Source of the DNA: Cryoendolithus antarcticus
Lineage: Eukaryota > Ascomycota > Dothideomycetes > Cladosporiales > Cladosporiaceae
Assembly (NCBI GenBank): GCA_002077065.1
Contig: NAJO01000010.1
Span: 1,086,111 to 1,150,110 of the forward strand
Direction of reading: 5' to 3'
DNA: 64,000 bases
Below, piece by piece: positions 9,661 through 20,550 of this stretch. The stretch's first letter is position 1. Each line of letters starts with the position of its first letter. Below the pieces are notes generated by a model that saw only the letters and a list, made by a program, of their open reading frames with translations, made no database searches and had not been told where the DNA came from. Both the position numbers and the translations under genes were made by a program.

Positions 9661-11520
9661 ATGGCACCCGACTCCATATTCCAATCCTTCCGCCTACGCG
9701 AGCTCGTCTCAGATACTGCCGCCACGGTACTGCGACAGAGAAGACATCTGGGAGACGTTGCACAGATGCCGCTCGGCATGAGCGGCTTCAATGCCACAAA
9801 CCCAGTGCTCAACGCGACGGGGAATGCGGCGGGCAATCTCACAAATGCGACTGGGACGATAGCAAGCATGGCGACAGACTTGCTGGTGAACGGCGGAAGC
9901 AAGCTACCACCCCATGCATCACATCCAGACTTCCTACACTTGGCCGGGCTGGTCTCGGAGGCAGTCCTTGAGGTTGTCATAGTCGCACTCCCCGGATACA
10001 TCCTGGCGCGGAGAGGCATGTTCGACGTGCGAGCTCAGAAGTTCCTGGCAGAGCTCAACACCAACATCTTCACTCCCGCCCTGATCTTCTCAAAGCTGGC
10101 ATCGCAACTGAATGCCGATAAGCTGTCAGACCTGGCTGTGATACCAGTCATCTTCGCCACGCAAATCGCAGTATCATATGCGTGCTCGATAGCCATGGCA
10201 TACCTCTTCGGGTTCGGGAGAAAGCAAATGCAGAAGAACTTTATCCTGGCTATGGGCGTGTTCGGCAACTCGAACTCGCTTCCAATATCACTAGTGCTGT
10301 CGCTCAGCCATACAATCTCGGGACTGCACTGGGATAAGGTCCCAGGTGACAACGACTCTGAGGTCGCAGCGCGTGGCATCTTGTACCTGCTCATCTTCCA
10401 GCAGCTCGGACAGATGCTGCGATGGACATGGGGATACAATGTGCTCCTGAAGCCAGCATCAGAGTACGAGACCGAGGAAGAGCGACCCTCAACCTCTGGC
10501 TCGAGTGCAGATCTCGAAGGCGGTCAGCCCAAGCAGAGCGCAGACTCCGGCTTCGGAACTTCCCCAGAGACCTCCAGCATCTCTTCCGGATCCTCTTACA
10601 GCGAAGACGACGAGCGCGCATCCTTATTGATAGGCGCCACCCCAGCAAACGGCAATAACCTCTCTGCCACACCTCGTGCGCGCACCCGGACGAATCTCAG
10701 CGAACGGAGTCAATCGTCCGCACAGATCTTCTCCTTCCCAAACTTCTCTCGAACCTCCACTTCTCATACCACCTCCTCTCCCGAAAGTGGCTGGCGTGCA
10801 GTCCTCTCCAAAACCACATCTAAACTCTCTTCCGCCAAAACCGCTGTCACCACCCGCGTAATTCGCACTTCCGACAAGATCTACGATGCCTGCCCGACCT
10901 GGCTGCAGAAGTTTCTCTCATACGTAGCCTACTACCTCCGCGCAATCTATGCCGGCGTGGAGAGGCAGATGAACCCTCCTCTCTGGGCCATGCTGGTAGC
11001 CCTCATCATCGCTTCAGTGCCGGCTTTACAACGCGCCTTCTTCACCCCTGGCACCTTTGTAAACAACAGCATCACGCGCGCCGTGCAACAGAGCGGGAAC
11101 GTCGCCGTCCCGCTCATCCTCACAGTCCTCGGCTCGAATCTAGCGCGCAGCACGCTACCTCAGGACCAACTCGCCACAACGCCCGAAGAGAAGAAAGAGG
11201 AGAAGAAGCTGCTCTACGCCGCCTGTCTGGCACGCATGTTCTTCCCCGTGCTCTTCATGGCGCCTGTGCTAGCTGTGGTGGCGAAGTACCTCCCCGTGAG
11301 CATTCTGGCGGATCCGATCTTTATCATCGTCTGCTTCCTTCTCACCGGCGCCCCGTCGGCATTACAGCTAGCGCAGATTTGCCAGCTGAACGAAGTCTTC
11401 ATGGGCGCGATGAGTAATTTATTGTTGGTTAGTTATGTGGTTGTTATCTTCCCTAGCACGCTTACGCTGGTTATGTTGGCGCTTGAGGTTGTGGAGTGGG
11501 CTGCACGATCGAGCTTGTGA
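9661..11520 (+). CDS. Auxin efflux carrier (AEC) family membrane transporter
   Basis: Intronless, 619 aa. An N-terminal segment with several N-x-S/T sites (~40-65) leads into membrane helices from ~95 to 265, including an LALFVALPGYILARRGMF-like first helix, the NTNIFTPALIFSKLASQ motif and the GVFGNSNSLPISLV block. This N-x-N-S-LP pattern is typical of PIN/AEC carriers. A long Ser/Thr/Glu-rich cytosolic loop (~270-420) separates it from five C-terminal helices (~445-615) containing ADPIFIIVCFLLTGAPSA. The architecture matches fungal PIN-like proteins of the endoplasmic reticulum or plasma membrane (yeast Ecm3/YNL095C group). The substrate is not known; in plants the family exports auxin. There is no sign of truncation. 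Confidence 0.88.
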   Translation: MAPDSIFQSFRLRELVSDTAATVLRQRRHLGDVAQMPLGMSGFNATNPVLNATGNAAGNLTNATGTIASMATDLLVNGGSKLPPHASHPDFLHLAGLVSEAVLEVVIVALPGYILARRGMFDVRAQKFLAELNTNIFTPALIFSKLASQLNADKLSDLAVIPVIFATQIAVSYACSIAMAYLFGFGRKQMQKNFILAMGVFGNSNSLPISLVLSLSHTISGLHWDKVPGDNDSEVAARGILYLLIFQQLGQMLRWTWGYNVLLKPASEYETEEERPSTSGSSADLEGGQPKQSADSGFGTSPETSSISSGSSYSEDDERASLLIGATPANGNNLSATPRARTRTNLSERSQSSAQIFSFPNFSRTSTSHTTSSPESGWRAVLSKTTSKLSSAKTAVTTRVIRTSDKIYDACPTWLQKFLSYVAYYLRAIYAGVERQMNPPLWAMLVALIIASVPALQRAFFTPGTFVNNSITRAVQQSGNVAVPLILTVLGSNLARSTLPQDQLATTPEEKKEEKKLLYAACLARMFFPVLFMAPVLAVVAKYLPVSILADPIFIIVCFLLTGAPSALQLAQICQLNEVFMGAMSNLLLVSYVVVIFPSTLTLVMLALEVVEWAARSSL

Positions 11521-12009
11521 GACAGTATGGCTAGACGGCGAAGGAGACTGAGGGGTTTGGTGCAAGATGGGATGGGGGATTTGAGGGTTTTGTTGAGTTG
11601 GCGAGGCGTACGGCAGCATGGACACAGGCGTTCAAATGGGCGGGAGGACCGATGGGGAGCAGAGGGTACCACCAGCTGTGGGAAGTGTACCTATAGTACT
11701 AGTGCACATTACTTGGGTATAGGTGTATGAGTATACACTACAATCCAGCGATCATACTTCTTTCGCAAGCCGTCACTTCTTGCCTCATCACGGACGCACT
11801 TCATTGCTCGGAGATACTATATCCCCGGGGCTTCCAAAGCTGTCTCACAAGCCTCGGCTCTTCGTCGACACTACTAACCGTAACCGCATCACAGAAGCTG
11901 TCTCAAGTAAGGCTCTCTGAAACTACAGTAGGTCAACCCATCACTCTTCCTACCCCCTTTCCTCGCCTCTTACACCTTCCCTCCCGTTCCCGACTCCCCC
12001 ACCACAACC
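11521..12009. other. Intergenic region between AEC carrier and SDR gene
   Basis: 489 bp with no gene. A frame open from 11727 runs into the second exon of the SDR but uses the wrong frame for exon 1, so its upstream part is not coding. The last ~60 bp are a CT-rich leader. Confidence 0.5.
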
Positions 12010-12968
12010 ATGAGCGCCGCAGCAGACGTCAAACTCGCCGACTTCCCCTCCCTCTTCTCCCTCAACGGCAAAGTCGCAGTCGTCACAGGCGGCAGCAGAG
12101 GCCTAGGTCTCCACGCCGCTTCAGGGTAATATCCCTCCTCCCTGCCCACATCACCCGATTCGATCTGACAAAGTCCCGCGATCCCAGACTCCTACAAGCC
12201 GGCTGCTCCAAAGTCTTCATCACCTCCCGCAAAGCCAAGGCCTGCGAAGAGGCTTGCGCTGCCTTGAATGCGCTCGGAACCAAAGGCACAGCCATAAGCG
12301 TCCCCGCCGACGCGAGCAAGTTATCAGAGATTGAGAGATTGGTGCAGGAAGTCAGCAAGCACACGGATCATGTGGATATCCTGCTCGCCAACGCGGGCGC
12401 AACTTGGGGCGCGCCGTTCGATAGCCATCCTGAGGAGGCATTCAACAAAGTCATGCAGCTGAATGTCACGAGTGTGTTTTACTGCACGCAGAAATTCGCT
12501 CCGCTACTGCAGAAACGTGCGAGCGTGAATGATCCGAGTCGAGTGGTCATCACTAGCTCCGTCGCAGGGCTGGGACCGGGCACGCTGGGAGAGCATGGCA
12601 CGTATGGGTATAGTGCGAGTAAAGCGGCTGTGCTGCACTTGGGCAAGAACCTTGCTGTCGAGCTCGGACCGCGAGGCATCATAGTAAACTCGATCTGTCC
12701 CGGGTTCTTTCCGACAAAGTCAGTAGTCCGCTATCTCGATTCATTGGCACAGCAGTGTACTGACGGGGCAACTAGGATGGCTAGCGGGCTGATGGAGTTG
12801 ACGGGTGGGACGAAAGCGTTGGCGGAGGCTACGCCGAATCAGCGGTTGGGCACGCCGGAGGACTTCGCGGGGACGGTGGTGTATTTGTGCTCGAGGGCAG
12901 GGGGGCACGCGAATGGAGCGCATATTGTGCTTGATGGGGGGAGTATTCTGAGCAGGGGAAGGTTGTGA
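12010..12968 (+). CDS. Short-chain dehydrogenase/reductase (SDR), 3-oxoacyl-ACP-reductase-like
   Basis: 279 aa in three exons: 12010-12125, 12188-12718 and 12776-12968. Intron 1 is 62 nt (GTAATA..CCAG). Intron 2 is 57 nt (GTCAGT..CTAG, branch TACTGAC) and has no in-frame stop, so reading through it adds 19 foreign residues between PTK and MASGLM. The Rossmann motif TGGSRGLG is at residues 26-33, NAGA follows at about 93-96, the catalytic Ser is near 162, and the Y-x3-K pair is Y180/K184. The C-terminus (CSRAGGHANGAHIVLDGG) is that of classical SDRs resembling rhamnolipid 3-oxoacyl-reductases. It is probably an NADP(H)-dependent carbonyl reductase with unknown substrate. Length (~280) is normal for the family. 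Confidence 0.9.
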
Positions 12969-13438
12969 GTGAGGTGAAGGAGAATGGGAAAGGGAAAAGT
13001 ATATATGTATTTGTGCATTTGAGACTGAGGAGACCTGCATATGGAAAACACGCCTAATATTGGTTAGAGGTGCTTGTGTTTAATTAGGAGGCATCATGTC
13101 CTAGTCTATATCTATACGGGTTCATGACTCCGTTCGCATCCTCATGATAGGTGCACTAGAGCAACGTCGTCGCTCTCTCTGCACTGGGGCGAGACCAGCC
13201 CACCAGCATCCGGCCGTACCCTGCACAGGCGTGGCGATACCGTTCCTCAATCTTGTAGGCTGCAAGCCCAACGAGTTCAACGGCACAGCTCGCCCCCTCA
13301 AGTGCCCGCGTACACACTCGGCGCAGCATTCCTCGCCGCGGACGCTACCCTCGCGCTCGTCGCTTTCGCACTGGCGGCCTTCGAGCTCGCCGTCCTCACA
13401 CTCGCAGCCCTGACACTTTCCGCCCGTTCAGAGGCAGT
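12969..13438. other. Convergent 3' intergenic region, SDR / CDF
   Basis: 470 bp of 3' flanks. Nothing recognisable beyond short chance frames. Confidence 0.5.
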
Positions 13439-14765
13439 CTACAGCTCCTTCTTCGTAAAGTGCTCTGGCGCATGGCTAGTCTCGTAATCGATATGCACAT
13501 ACGCCCTCTCCACGTCCGGCAAACTCTCGAGCTTCATCTGCAGCGCCTCGGCAGTGTCGTGCGAGTCTTTGACGGTCTGTTCTTGGTCCATTACGATGTC
13601 CACTTCAACGATTAGCCGTGGGCCGGAGTGCCAGGCGCGGACGGTATCGAGGGATAGGATCAAGGGCGAGTGCGTCATGGAGATGTAGGTTAGGTGTTGC
13701 AGCATTGCTGTGTCGGCTGTTACGCCTATGAGGAGCTTGAATTCGGATGTTGCGGTGCGGAGCCAAAGAAAGGCTATCAAGCAGGAGAGGATGATGGCGC
13801 CCATGGGGTCTATCCACCATCGGACTTTGGCGCCTAGGATCGAGGTCATCAGACCGAAGCCGTTGATGAAGAGGTCGTTGCGGTGGTCTTCCCATAGGAT
13901 GCGGATTTGGCTGTAAGTATTTCGCAGAGCCCAGCAGTAGAAAAAGAGGGAGAGTTTGGTGCAGAAGGCTACGCCTACGACGATGGCGGAGGCGAGCTAG
14001 AGTCACAAGTCAGTCATAGATTTCCGGATGAGCGCGCAAACGAGCGGCACGTACATGAAAGTCCGCGGTCAGCTTCCCTCCGTTCCCTGCCGCCAGATCT
14101 CTCGCGCTCAACACTATCAAGATCAAGCTCACAGCCGTCATCAGAAACGAAAACGCAATGTTTCCCGCCGTCTCGATCCTGGCTTTACCGCTCGGCCATC
14201 GCCTTGGATCTACGCGATTCACAGCCCGAGCGCACAGAATAAGCGTCAAGTTACTCATAGGATCGAAGATCGCGTCCGCCAGGGTCGTGAAGAGCGACAA
14301 ACTCCCAGAGGAGATAGCAGCATAGAGTTGCAGACCAGCGAGGATGATATTCGCTGCGAACGATCCGTGAACGGCAATCTTGAATTGCAACGCCTCAGAA
14401 TCCTGCTTCTCCTTCGCCTCGCGCACATGATCGTCAACTGGTTTCAGCAGACGCGAGATATTCTCGTTCTGCGTCTCGTAAAACTCCTCGAGCTTGCGCG
14501 TTTTCCAGGCTTCCTTGCCGGCTGCTACAGGCGTGCAGCCGGCCGTGCGTTTCCGTGAAGTGTTGGCCCGGATGGTGTCGAGATCTGTGGCTGTTTTGAG
14601 GCCATGCCGTAAGCTATACGGATCGTTGGCATCGGTGTAGCTGGGAAGGGATTGCAGTTCGATGTCCGCAGCGCGAGCCTGTTCGGTGCTGTCGCGGTGG
14701 GTGAACGCTGGTCTGGGGCGAAGGGAAAGCGCGTTGTGCAGGTCTGGGTCGCGGGGATCCGTCAT
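13439..14765 (-). CDS. Cation diffusion facilitator, Mn-type (CDF/MTP8-11-like)
   Basis: 422 aa in two exons: 14765-14055 and 13996-13439. The 58-nt phase-0 intron is 14054-13997 (GTACGT..CTAG). An N-terminal cytosolic region (~125 aa) is followed by about six helices and a C-terminal cytosolic domain (VKDSHDTAEALQMKLESLP, then VERAYVHIDYE). The two metal-site helices carry D-x3-D motifs: DAIFD (164-168) and DHRND (274-278). In plant and fungal CDFs this Asp-Asp form marks the manganese subgroup, whereas Zn members use H-x3-D. It is likely a proton-coupled Mn exporter into vacuole or Golgi; substrate and location are inference from the motif. Confidence 0.9.
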
Positions 14766-15238
14766 CGTGTGGTATGATATTGTATGGTCGCGTGCTATCG
14801 CAGAAGCCCTATCAAGAAACGATGCGCGATAGCAGAATGGGTAACCTCAAACCCAAGGGTGTTTGTGAGGTTGAGATTCAGTGTGACGCTGTGGCGAAAG
14901 CACAGCCACCCACCGTTACTGCGCCGATAAGGAACCGACGACATTCTTGAACCGGGCACGTTGAGGCACTGTTCACTGCATGTCATCACCATAGTCCATC
15001 ACAATCTGCATTTTTGCATCACATAGGCTGTGCTGATACTGATGTTCGCAAAGTCAAATTTCCACTTCGCGGAGAGCTCAATTCTTTACATGATGCATGG
15101 ATGTGACGTTGATGGAATAGAAGCACAGCGGCGATGCAAGAGGCCGAAGAGACTACTACATTATATACACGTTCCCGTCTGCCGATCTATGATTCTACTA
15201 GAGCCCAAGTTCCCGATCCCAAGACCAACCACTGCCAC
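14766..15238. other. Intergenic region, CDF promoter / ferric reductase 3' flank
   Basis: 473 bp between two minus-strand genes. Slightly AT-richer than its surroundings. No gene seen. Confidence 0.45.
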
Positions 15239-17308
15239 TCAATAAGTGAAAGCCTCCTCGATAAAGTCAATAGCCCCTTGATCCATCACGCCTCTCACCG
15301 CGCTCCGGACACTATCAGCAAAAGCACCGGGACCACAGACCGTCACTCCCACAGCGCCAATCCGCTCCGGCATCTCCTTCTCCAGTATCGTAGTCGGATT
15401 GCACCGTCCAGGAAACATCTGCACGCTGCCTGTATTACTCATGACCTCTCCTCGGTGTCTGGGCTTTGTGACAAAAAGCTGTATCCGCAATACTTCTCTC
15501 CGATTCTCCATCCGCAGTATCTGGTCCATCCACACGCGCACCCACTCCAGACACTCTGTGTTCGGCACAGACCACACGAGCAGTATCTTCTTCGTCGCGC
15601 ATGTGCCTGCTGCGTACTGTGCGAGTAGGTGATGCGCGTAGCCGACGCAGTGTGTTATGCCGACGCCGCCTGCGAAAAGGATCACAGTGCCATACGACGT
15701 GAAGCTCTCGTTGCCGCCGTAGGGTCCTTCTATGGCACCCCATGTGCTGAACGTGCCACCTGGAAGCTTGCTGGCACGCTCATATATTTGGCGTGTTAGA
15801 CCGGAGCGTGCGCGCATGATAAGAGAAATGCTTGTTACAGTCGCTTCGCGCGGTATCGAGGTGTTCGGGAGCTGATGGGTCTGCTTGCTGGCGCCAGTTT
15901 CCTTGACCGTACCGAGAATTGAGAGCGTTTTATTGGTTTTGGTGGAGTAGGTTGACTGCCGTGGGACCAGACCTGGCCGCTTGCCGATGCCCATGGCTTC
16001 ACTCGGATTATGTGATGGTAGCTTCTCCATCTCGATCTCGAGTGGAGGAGATTTTGGCCTGTTCTCTACCCATGCTATGGAGAACGGGTGACTTGACCAA
16101 AGGGACATCATCGGAATGTATGCGTGGACGTGACAGCCAGGTGTGTAGGTCCACGGTCTCCGAAGATCGAACGTCACCCTGCAAGCTTCGCCTGGTAATG
16201 CTTCAATGTGGACTTTCGTCAAGCCTCGTCTTCGGCTGACATTCAGATAGCAGATGCGTAAACTTCGCCAAAGCCACTCCGTGCCCCAGAATGCGAACGC
16301 CAGCTTCACGTACGGTAATTGCGGTAGTTTAGCCTTGTCGAGGTGCACGTACACTCCAGCTAGCGCAAGCATGACCAGGATCCGGTGCATGTTCAGGAAC
16401 GTTTCGTAGAAGGCGTGTCGGAAAGGTGATGGGGTGATCAGGAAGATGCAGGAGAACGTGCATGTGGCGACCATTCCCCACTGATAGCTTGTGCTGGTAG
16501 CGAGCGTAACAGCAATCTGCGCAGACCCTGCAGCTCTGTGTGTGTTGACTGCCCAGCAGATCGTGTGGATGACAGCTTCGAGGATCAGTATCCGTGCACA
16601 CCATCTGTGCAGCAGATTGAAGGTATCGTAGCTGACGTCCGTGAAGCGAATGAGAGGATTATTCCGTAACGCGAACAGTACGGTGGGTATCAGGTTCAGC
16701 GCAGCAAGCTGTCCTGTCCTTCCTCGCAATTCTGCGATGACTGAGTACTCCGACTCGTATCCATAGTCCAGAATACAGCAGTAGGCAATGTTACTCAACA
16801 GGTAAAGCACAAGCAAGATGGTGTGGAATCGTGAGGGAAGTGTCCCGATACCAATCGCGTTCGATATCTGGAACTCCCGATTATGTCTAGTATGACCCAA
16901 AGGTGCGTACAGTAGATGCTTCTTCACTCTCGGCCAGATTTTGTTGTGTTCGTGCATCCAGTAACGTTGGTCCGATTCCCTTCGAAGCGACATTATCTTT
17001 CTCAGATACGACTTTCCGCGGTGAAGCCATCTGTATACAAGGACGATTGCCAGCAGCACGCAGAAGGTGATGACCATGATATTCGAGAGTAGCCAGTTCA
17101 TGTCCTGGTCAACTCCGCCAAGGCCGTGCGAAAAAGGTGTCGCTGCTGCGCTCCAATTGAGCACCTGCCCATAGTCGCTAACTTCGCCGTGTCCGGGCGA
17201 TGCAGATGGCAATGCGTATCGGGGCGCCATGGTGACATCTCTTGAGTATAAGTCGCTCGCAGACGACAGCAGATCTACCGTAGCGTGAATGTCCGAGTGG
17301 TGATGCAT
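15239..17308 (-). CDS. Ferric reductase-like transmembrane oxidoreductase (FRE family)
   Basis: Intronless, 689 aa from the ATG at 17308; the frame extends a little further upstream but without an ATG. After an extracellular N-terminus, a helix at ~75-95 leads to the ferric-reductase heme domain. His pairs suited to two hemes lie in the helices around LLHRWCARILILEAVIHTICW and in FRHAFYETFLNMHRILVM..VYVHLD. A HPFSIAW motif marks the FAD-binding domain, LFAGGVGITHCVGYAHHLL the NADPH site, and VTVCGPGAFADSVR the C-terminal pyridine-nucleotide loop. It should move electrons from cytosolic NADPH across the plasma membrane to Fe(III) or Cu(II). A long basic insert (KTNKTLSILGTVKETGASK) lies between the FAD and NADP lobes, as is common in fungal FREs. 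Confidence 0.92.
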   Translation of the reverse strand: MHHHSDIHATVDLLSSASDLYSRDVTMAPRYALPSASPGHGEVSDYGQVLNWSAAATPFSHGLGGVDQDMNWLLSNIMVITFCVLLAIVLVYRWLHRGKSYLRKIMSLRRESDQRYWMHEHNKIWPRVKKHLLYAPLGHTRHNREFQISNAIGIGTLPSRFHTILLVLYLLSNIAYCCILDYGYESEYSVIAELRGRTGQLAALNLIPTVLFALRNNPLIRFTDVSYDTFNLLHRWCARILILEAVIHTICWAVNTHRAAGSAQIAVTLATSTSYQWGMVATCTFSCIFLITPSPFRHAFYETFLNMHRILVMLALAGVYVHLDKAKLPQLPYVKLAFAFWGTEWLWRSLRICYLNVSRRRGLTKVHIEALPGEACRVTFDLRRPWTYTPGCHVHAYIPMMSLWSSHPFSIAWVENRPKSPPLEIEMEKLPSHNPSEAMGIGKRPGLVPRQSTYSTKTNKTLSILGTVKETGASKQTHQLPNTSIPREATVTSISLIMRARSGLTRQIYERASKLPGGTFSTWGAIEGPYGGNESFTSYGTVILFAGGVGITHCVGYAHHLLAQYAAGTCATKKILLVWSVPNTECLEWVRVWMDQILRMENRREVLRIQLFVTKPRHRGEVMSNTGSVQMFPGRCNPTTILEKEMPERIGAVGVTVCGPGAFADSVRSAVRGVMDQGAIDFIEEAFTY

Positions 17309-18950
17309 CGTGAAAACGGTTGGAGAACCCCGGGAATGTGGAGTGGTTGCTGTGCAGCAAGGAATGTGTTGCACGAAAAGTGCCTGTTCACCTCAAAGTC
17401 TCAGACTTGAAGTGCTGTGTCTTGTACGAATGTAAGTGGTGGTGGTGTGCGCCGGGCACACTAGTTGTGGTGTGAACGTAATGTAAGGCAGTCCTGCTGC
17501 AGTGGTGACAGACCCCAATTCTGGTCAATGCAAGCCCCAGCAAGGTAATGGCAGGTGCGAAGGAAGGCGTACAAAGGCCTTGGGTTGTAGCATTAGTGCG
17601 TCGGTCTAGAAACAAAGAATAGCACCCGCATCGTGAACAATGGCTATTGTCGTCCCGCAGAATCGTAGCCAAGTTCAGCAAGAGCTGTAGGCCAGCCTAG
17701 GAACACCAACGCCGACACGATCTATAGCAGCAATGGAAGACTGTGCAGAAGTGAACGCAGTGAAGATAATCGCAGTGACCGCTGAGTGACAGACAACAAA
17801 AGTACAGGTACGCAAGTACTGCGCACTGTGTTACCTTGCTACTATCATGGGCGCATCGCAGCACCGGTCGGAAGATGCCTATCGGCGTCTGCGCAGATAG
17901 GATGCGCACAAGGTAGTGAAGCGAGTCGCATGTTGAACGAGCCAAGTATGAAGAATGGAGACGAAGGACAGGATGTGGATGGAAGTCGCGGCGGCTCGCT
18001 TGGTCCTTCCGAGCTCCGAATGAAGCCAAGCTTGACCAATGACTGCTCCCCGGAATTATTGATATGAAACCGCTGTGTCATGTTGCGAATACACCATGCT
18101 GCGGTCAATGCGTCGACTTTCACATGCTGGACTTTTCTGAGACATCGAGTCTGTGATATGACAATCTCTCGTCTTTGATGAGATGGGCCGCTAGTGCGAG
18201 TCCGAGGAGTCCAGCAACTTTGATGGCGAGATCCCACATAAGGTTAGGACGGTCTATCATGTACGTTCAGCCTGCTCGAGGCCTGCCATGCTGCTCTCCA
18301 AGACACGATAGGACGACGTGGCGCCATGTCGGCTCAGCTGGCCGACGGCGTCGCACGACAGCGTCTCGAAGTCTCGCGCGCGGAAGACGCTACCTCATTT
18401 GTCGCCAGCATACTGACCAAGGTCTTGTGTATATGACTTTCTCGCCGTCATGCGCTTATTTCCCTCACTTTCGGGGATCAAAATGAACTGCAAGTATCGT
18501 TGAGCTGCGATTGCGCAATGTGCTTGAAGTCGAACAAGGCTGCGCGAGCTGGCGTGATGACGGATCTCGCAAACCTAGGGGTGGCCACAGATGACCTGGG
18601 AAGGCGCGAGGTAAGGACACGTTCGGTGGAATTGCGTTGGAGTGATGCATGCGTTGAAGTAGGTGTCGCAAGCTGAGAGCGATCGAGGAGATGCTTGGCG
18701 TGAATGCATTGTTGTCGATATCATCATTCCCAAGCATCACAGTGTTCGCTAGTGCAGGTTCGCCCTCTGGGCGGCAGTAGACGGGGCTGAATCTTTGGAG
18801 GAGGCGATAGGGAGGGACAGTCAGATCGCAGATTAGGGCACGGAATATTGTAAGCATGTGAGATGCTATCGTTCGATACACTACGCCCAGACTTGGATTA
18901 GCTATTGCGGTATACATCGACAATCGCCTCGTGATCTGATTTGTCGTCTA
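17309..18950. promoter_or_regulatory. Long upstream region of the ferric reductase
   Basis: 1.64 kb without a supported gene. Two WGATAR sites (AGATAA at 17764-17769, AGATAG at 17895-17900) lie ~456 and ~590 bp upstream of the reductase ATG. GATA factors of the SreA class repress iron-uptake genes, so these are candidate sites, but such hexamers also occur by chance. A 152-codon minus frame at 18465-18923 has no recognisable features. Confidence 0.3.
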
Positions 18951-19746
18951 GAACGTATGCTTCGGTGCATCGCCCTTGTCGTCTCCACTGCCGTACTTCT
19001 TGACAGGCTCCTTGCCGGCGCCCTTGTCCTTCTCGAAGTAGGCAACCTCTTCAGAGTCCATGTGCTTAGCTACCTGGTCAGCCTGCCACTTCTTGAACGA
19101 GAACCCAACGCCTGCGATTGTATCGTCAGCCGTTCTGTGAAAGAACCTCGGTAGCAGACGTCAACACTCACCCTCATGCGAGTAGTCCTTATCGTTTGCT
19201 TGATCCTTGTGGTACTTGACCTGAATAAAGTCGGAGTCGGCAGTAGCAGGGTCAAGACTCAACGATACGAGAGCATTGATCGTGGCTGTTTTGGGGATAA
19301 TTTTGAAAGTCCAGCTCTGTTCGTTCTTGAACTGGATCAGGGTTGGCTCATTGCGGATGATTTCGTAACGCTCGTTCTTGCTGGCCTTGAATAGCTTGGG
19401 TAGTGCAAACCATTGGCCCGCCCTGGAAGGTGTTAGAGAGGTGTAGGGGAGGTAGGGGTGGTTTGGGAGTGGGTAGGGAAGGGCCAGGGGGTGTATACAT
19501 CTTGTAGCGATCGTTTGCGTACACAAACTGATCATCGTACACGCAGTCTGACGTATAACGCTCCACACGCTTGATGGTTGGCTCGCAGGAGTACAGGGCG
19601 ATAATGTCGTCGATCAGCGCCTGGCGATTGGGGGGTAACTTGATCGACTTGGATGGGTCGGGAGTATAGTCCTCAGATGTGGCTGTTTGGCGGACTTCAA
19701 ACGCTTCGCCAGGCGCTGACGACGGTGCAGTGGGTGCGGCAGACAT
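18951..19746 (-). CDS. Conserved protein of unknown function, possible NTF2-like fold
   Basis: 219 aa in three exons: 19746-19499, 19422-19172 and 19111-18951. The introns are 19498-19423 (76 nt, GTATAC..CCAG) and 19171-19112 (60 nt, GTGAGT..GCAG), and frame is kept across both. The segment LPPNRQALIDDIIALYSCEP, then R-Y-T-S-D-C-V-Y-D-D-Q-F, looks like the start of an NTF2/DUF2358-like cone fold (helix plus the 'Y..D..Y.D' strand). Strand-rich sequence follows: QSWTFKIIPKTATINALVSL and the FIQVKYHKDQ strand. The C-terminus is charged (KKWQADQVAKHMD, then Lys/Gly/Asp-rich). No signal peptide or membrane helix. I do not recognise a named family; the fold assignment is inference. Confidence 0.75.
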
Positions 19747-20550
19747 GGCGAGAGAGTATTGCTGTCTTTATAAACGGTCAAAGTTGTTCTGCGCTGGTAG
19801 TAATGCCGTCGTGTGCTTGGCGTGGGTGGAAGTGAAGTCGGAGCCGCGAAGTGAGATGAGACACGAAAGTCGTTGTACTTACCTACCTCTCACTCACAAA
19901 CCTGCGGCTTATTACTGACGCGTTGACTATGCATACTCACACGTGGCTGCGCCTGTGTGCGAATCATGCAGTTCGTATTGTCGATGTGTCGTGCGTTAAT
20001 GCACGCGAAATCTGATCGAAGTCTGGTCACTACGCCATCATGAGATCACAAACGTCGCAGCCGCTAGCCAAATGGAACTTTGCCATGACGGGCATCCGTC
20101 CCGACCTCACCCCAATGTGGACATTGAGGAAGGTAACAGACACGTGGTTGGAGAGCCCGTCAAAGTGCCACGACAATTGGTCACTTACGATGTGCTACAC
20201 CTCCCCATGATCGTACCGTCGAATCTGTACTGGCAGTGCCGGCCCGGACACTCAGCGGCGATCCAGCTTGCGTCGACCATAAGGAGAGAGCCTCAAAGCG
20301 CGGGCATAGCGGAATGCTGACGAACAAGAGATGCTCGCGTACTGCTGCGTGAGGCTATCGACTGATCGACAGTGTCGTTCGCTCGCCAAGCGATTGCATC
20401 GATAGTGTGTACTATCAACTACACTCCAAGCCTCGCCTCGGACGACCCTACTCGCATGCCCACTCGCCTGGCCTTGCTACGATCTGTCCCATACTAGTCC
20501 TCAACATCTAAAATCTGAGCCCAGGCTTACTACAGCATCGCAAAACCATC
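19747..20550. other. Intergenic region between two genes of unknown function
   Basis: 804 bp. Only a short chance frame (20072-20320). No RNA gene or repeat seen. Confidence 0.45.

Noticed and set aside
18465..18923. 152-codon minus frame upstream of the ferric reductase
   Set aside because: No recognisable motif, signal or splice partner; length is possible by chance in GC-rich DNA.
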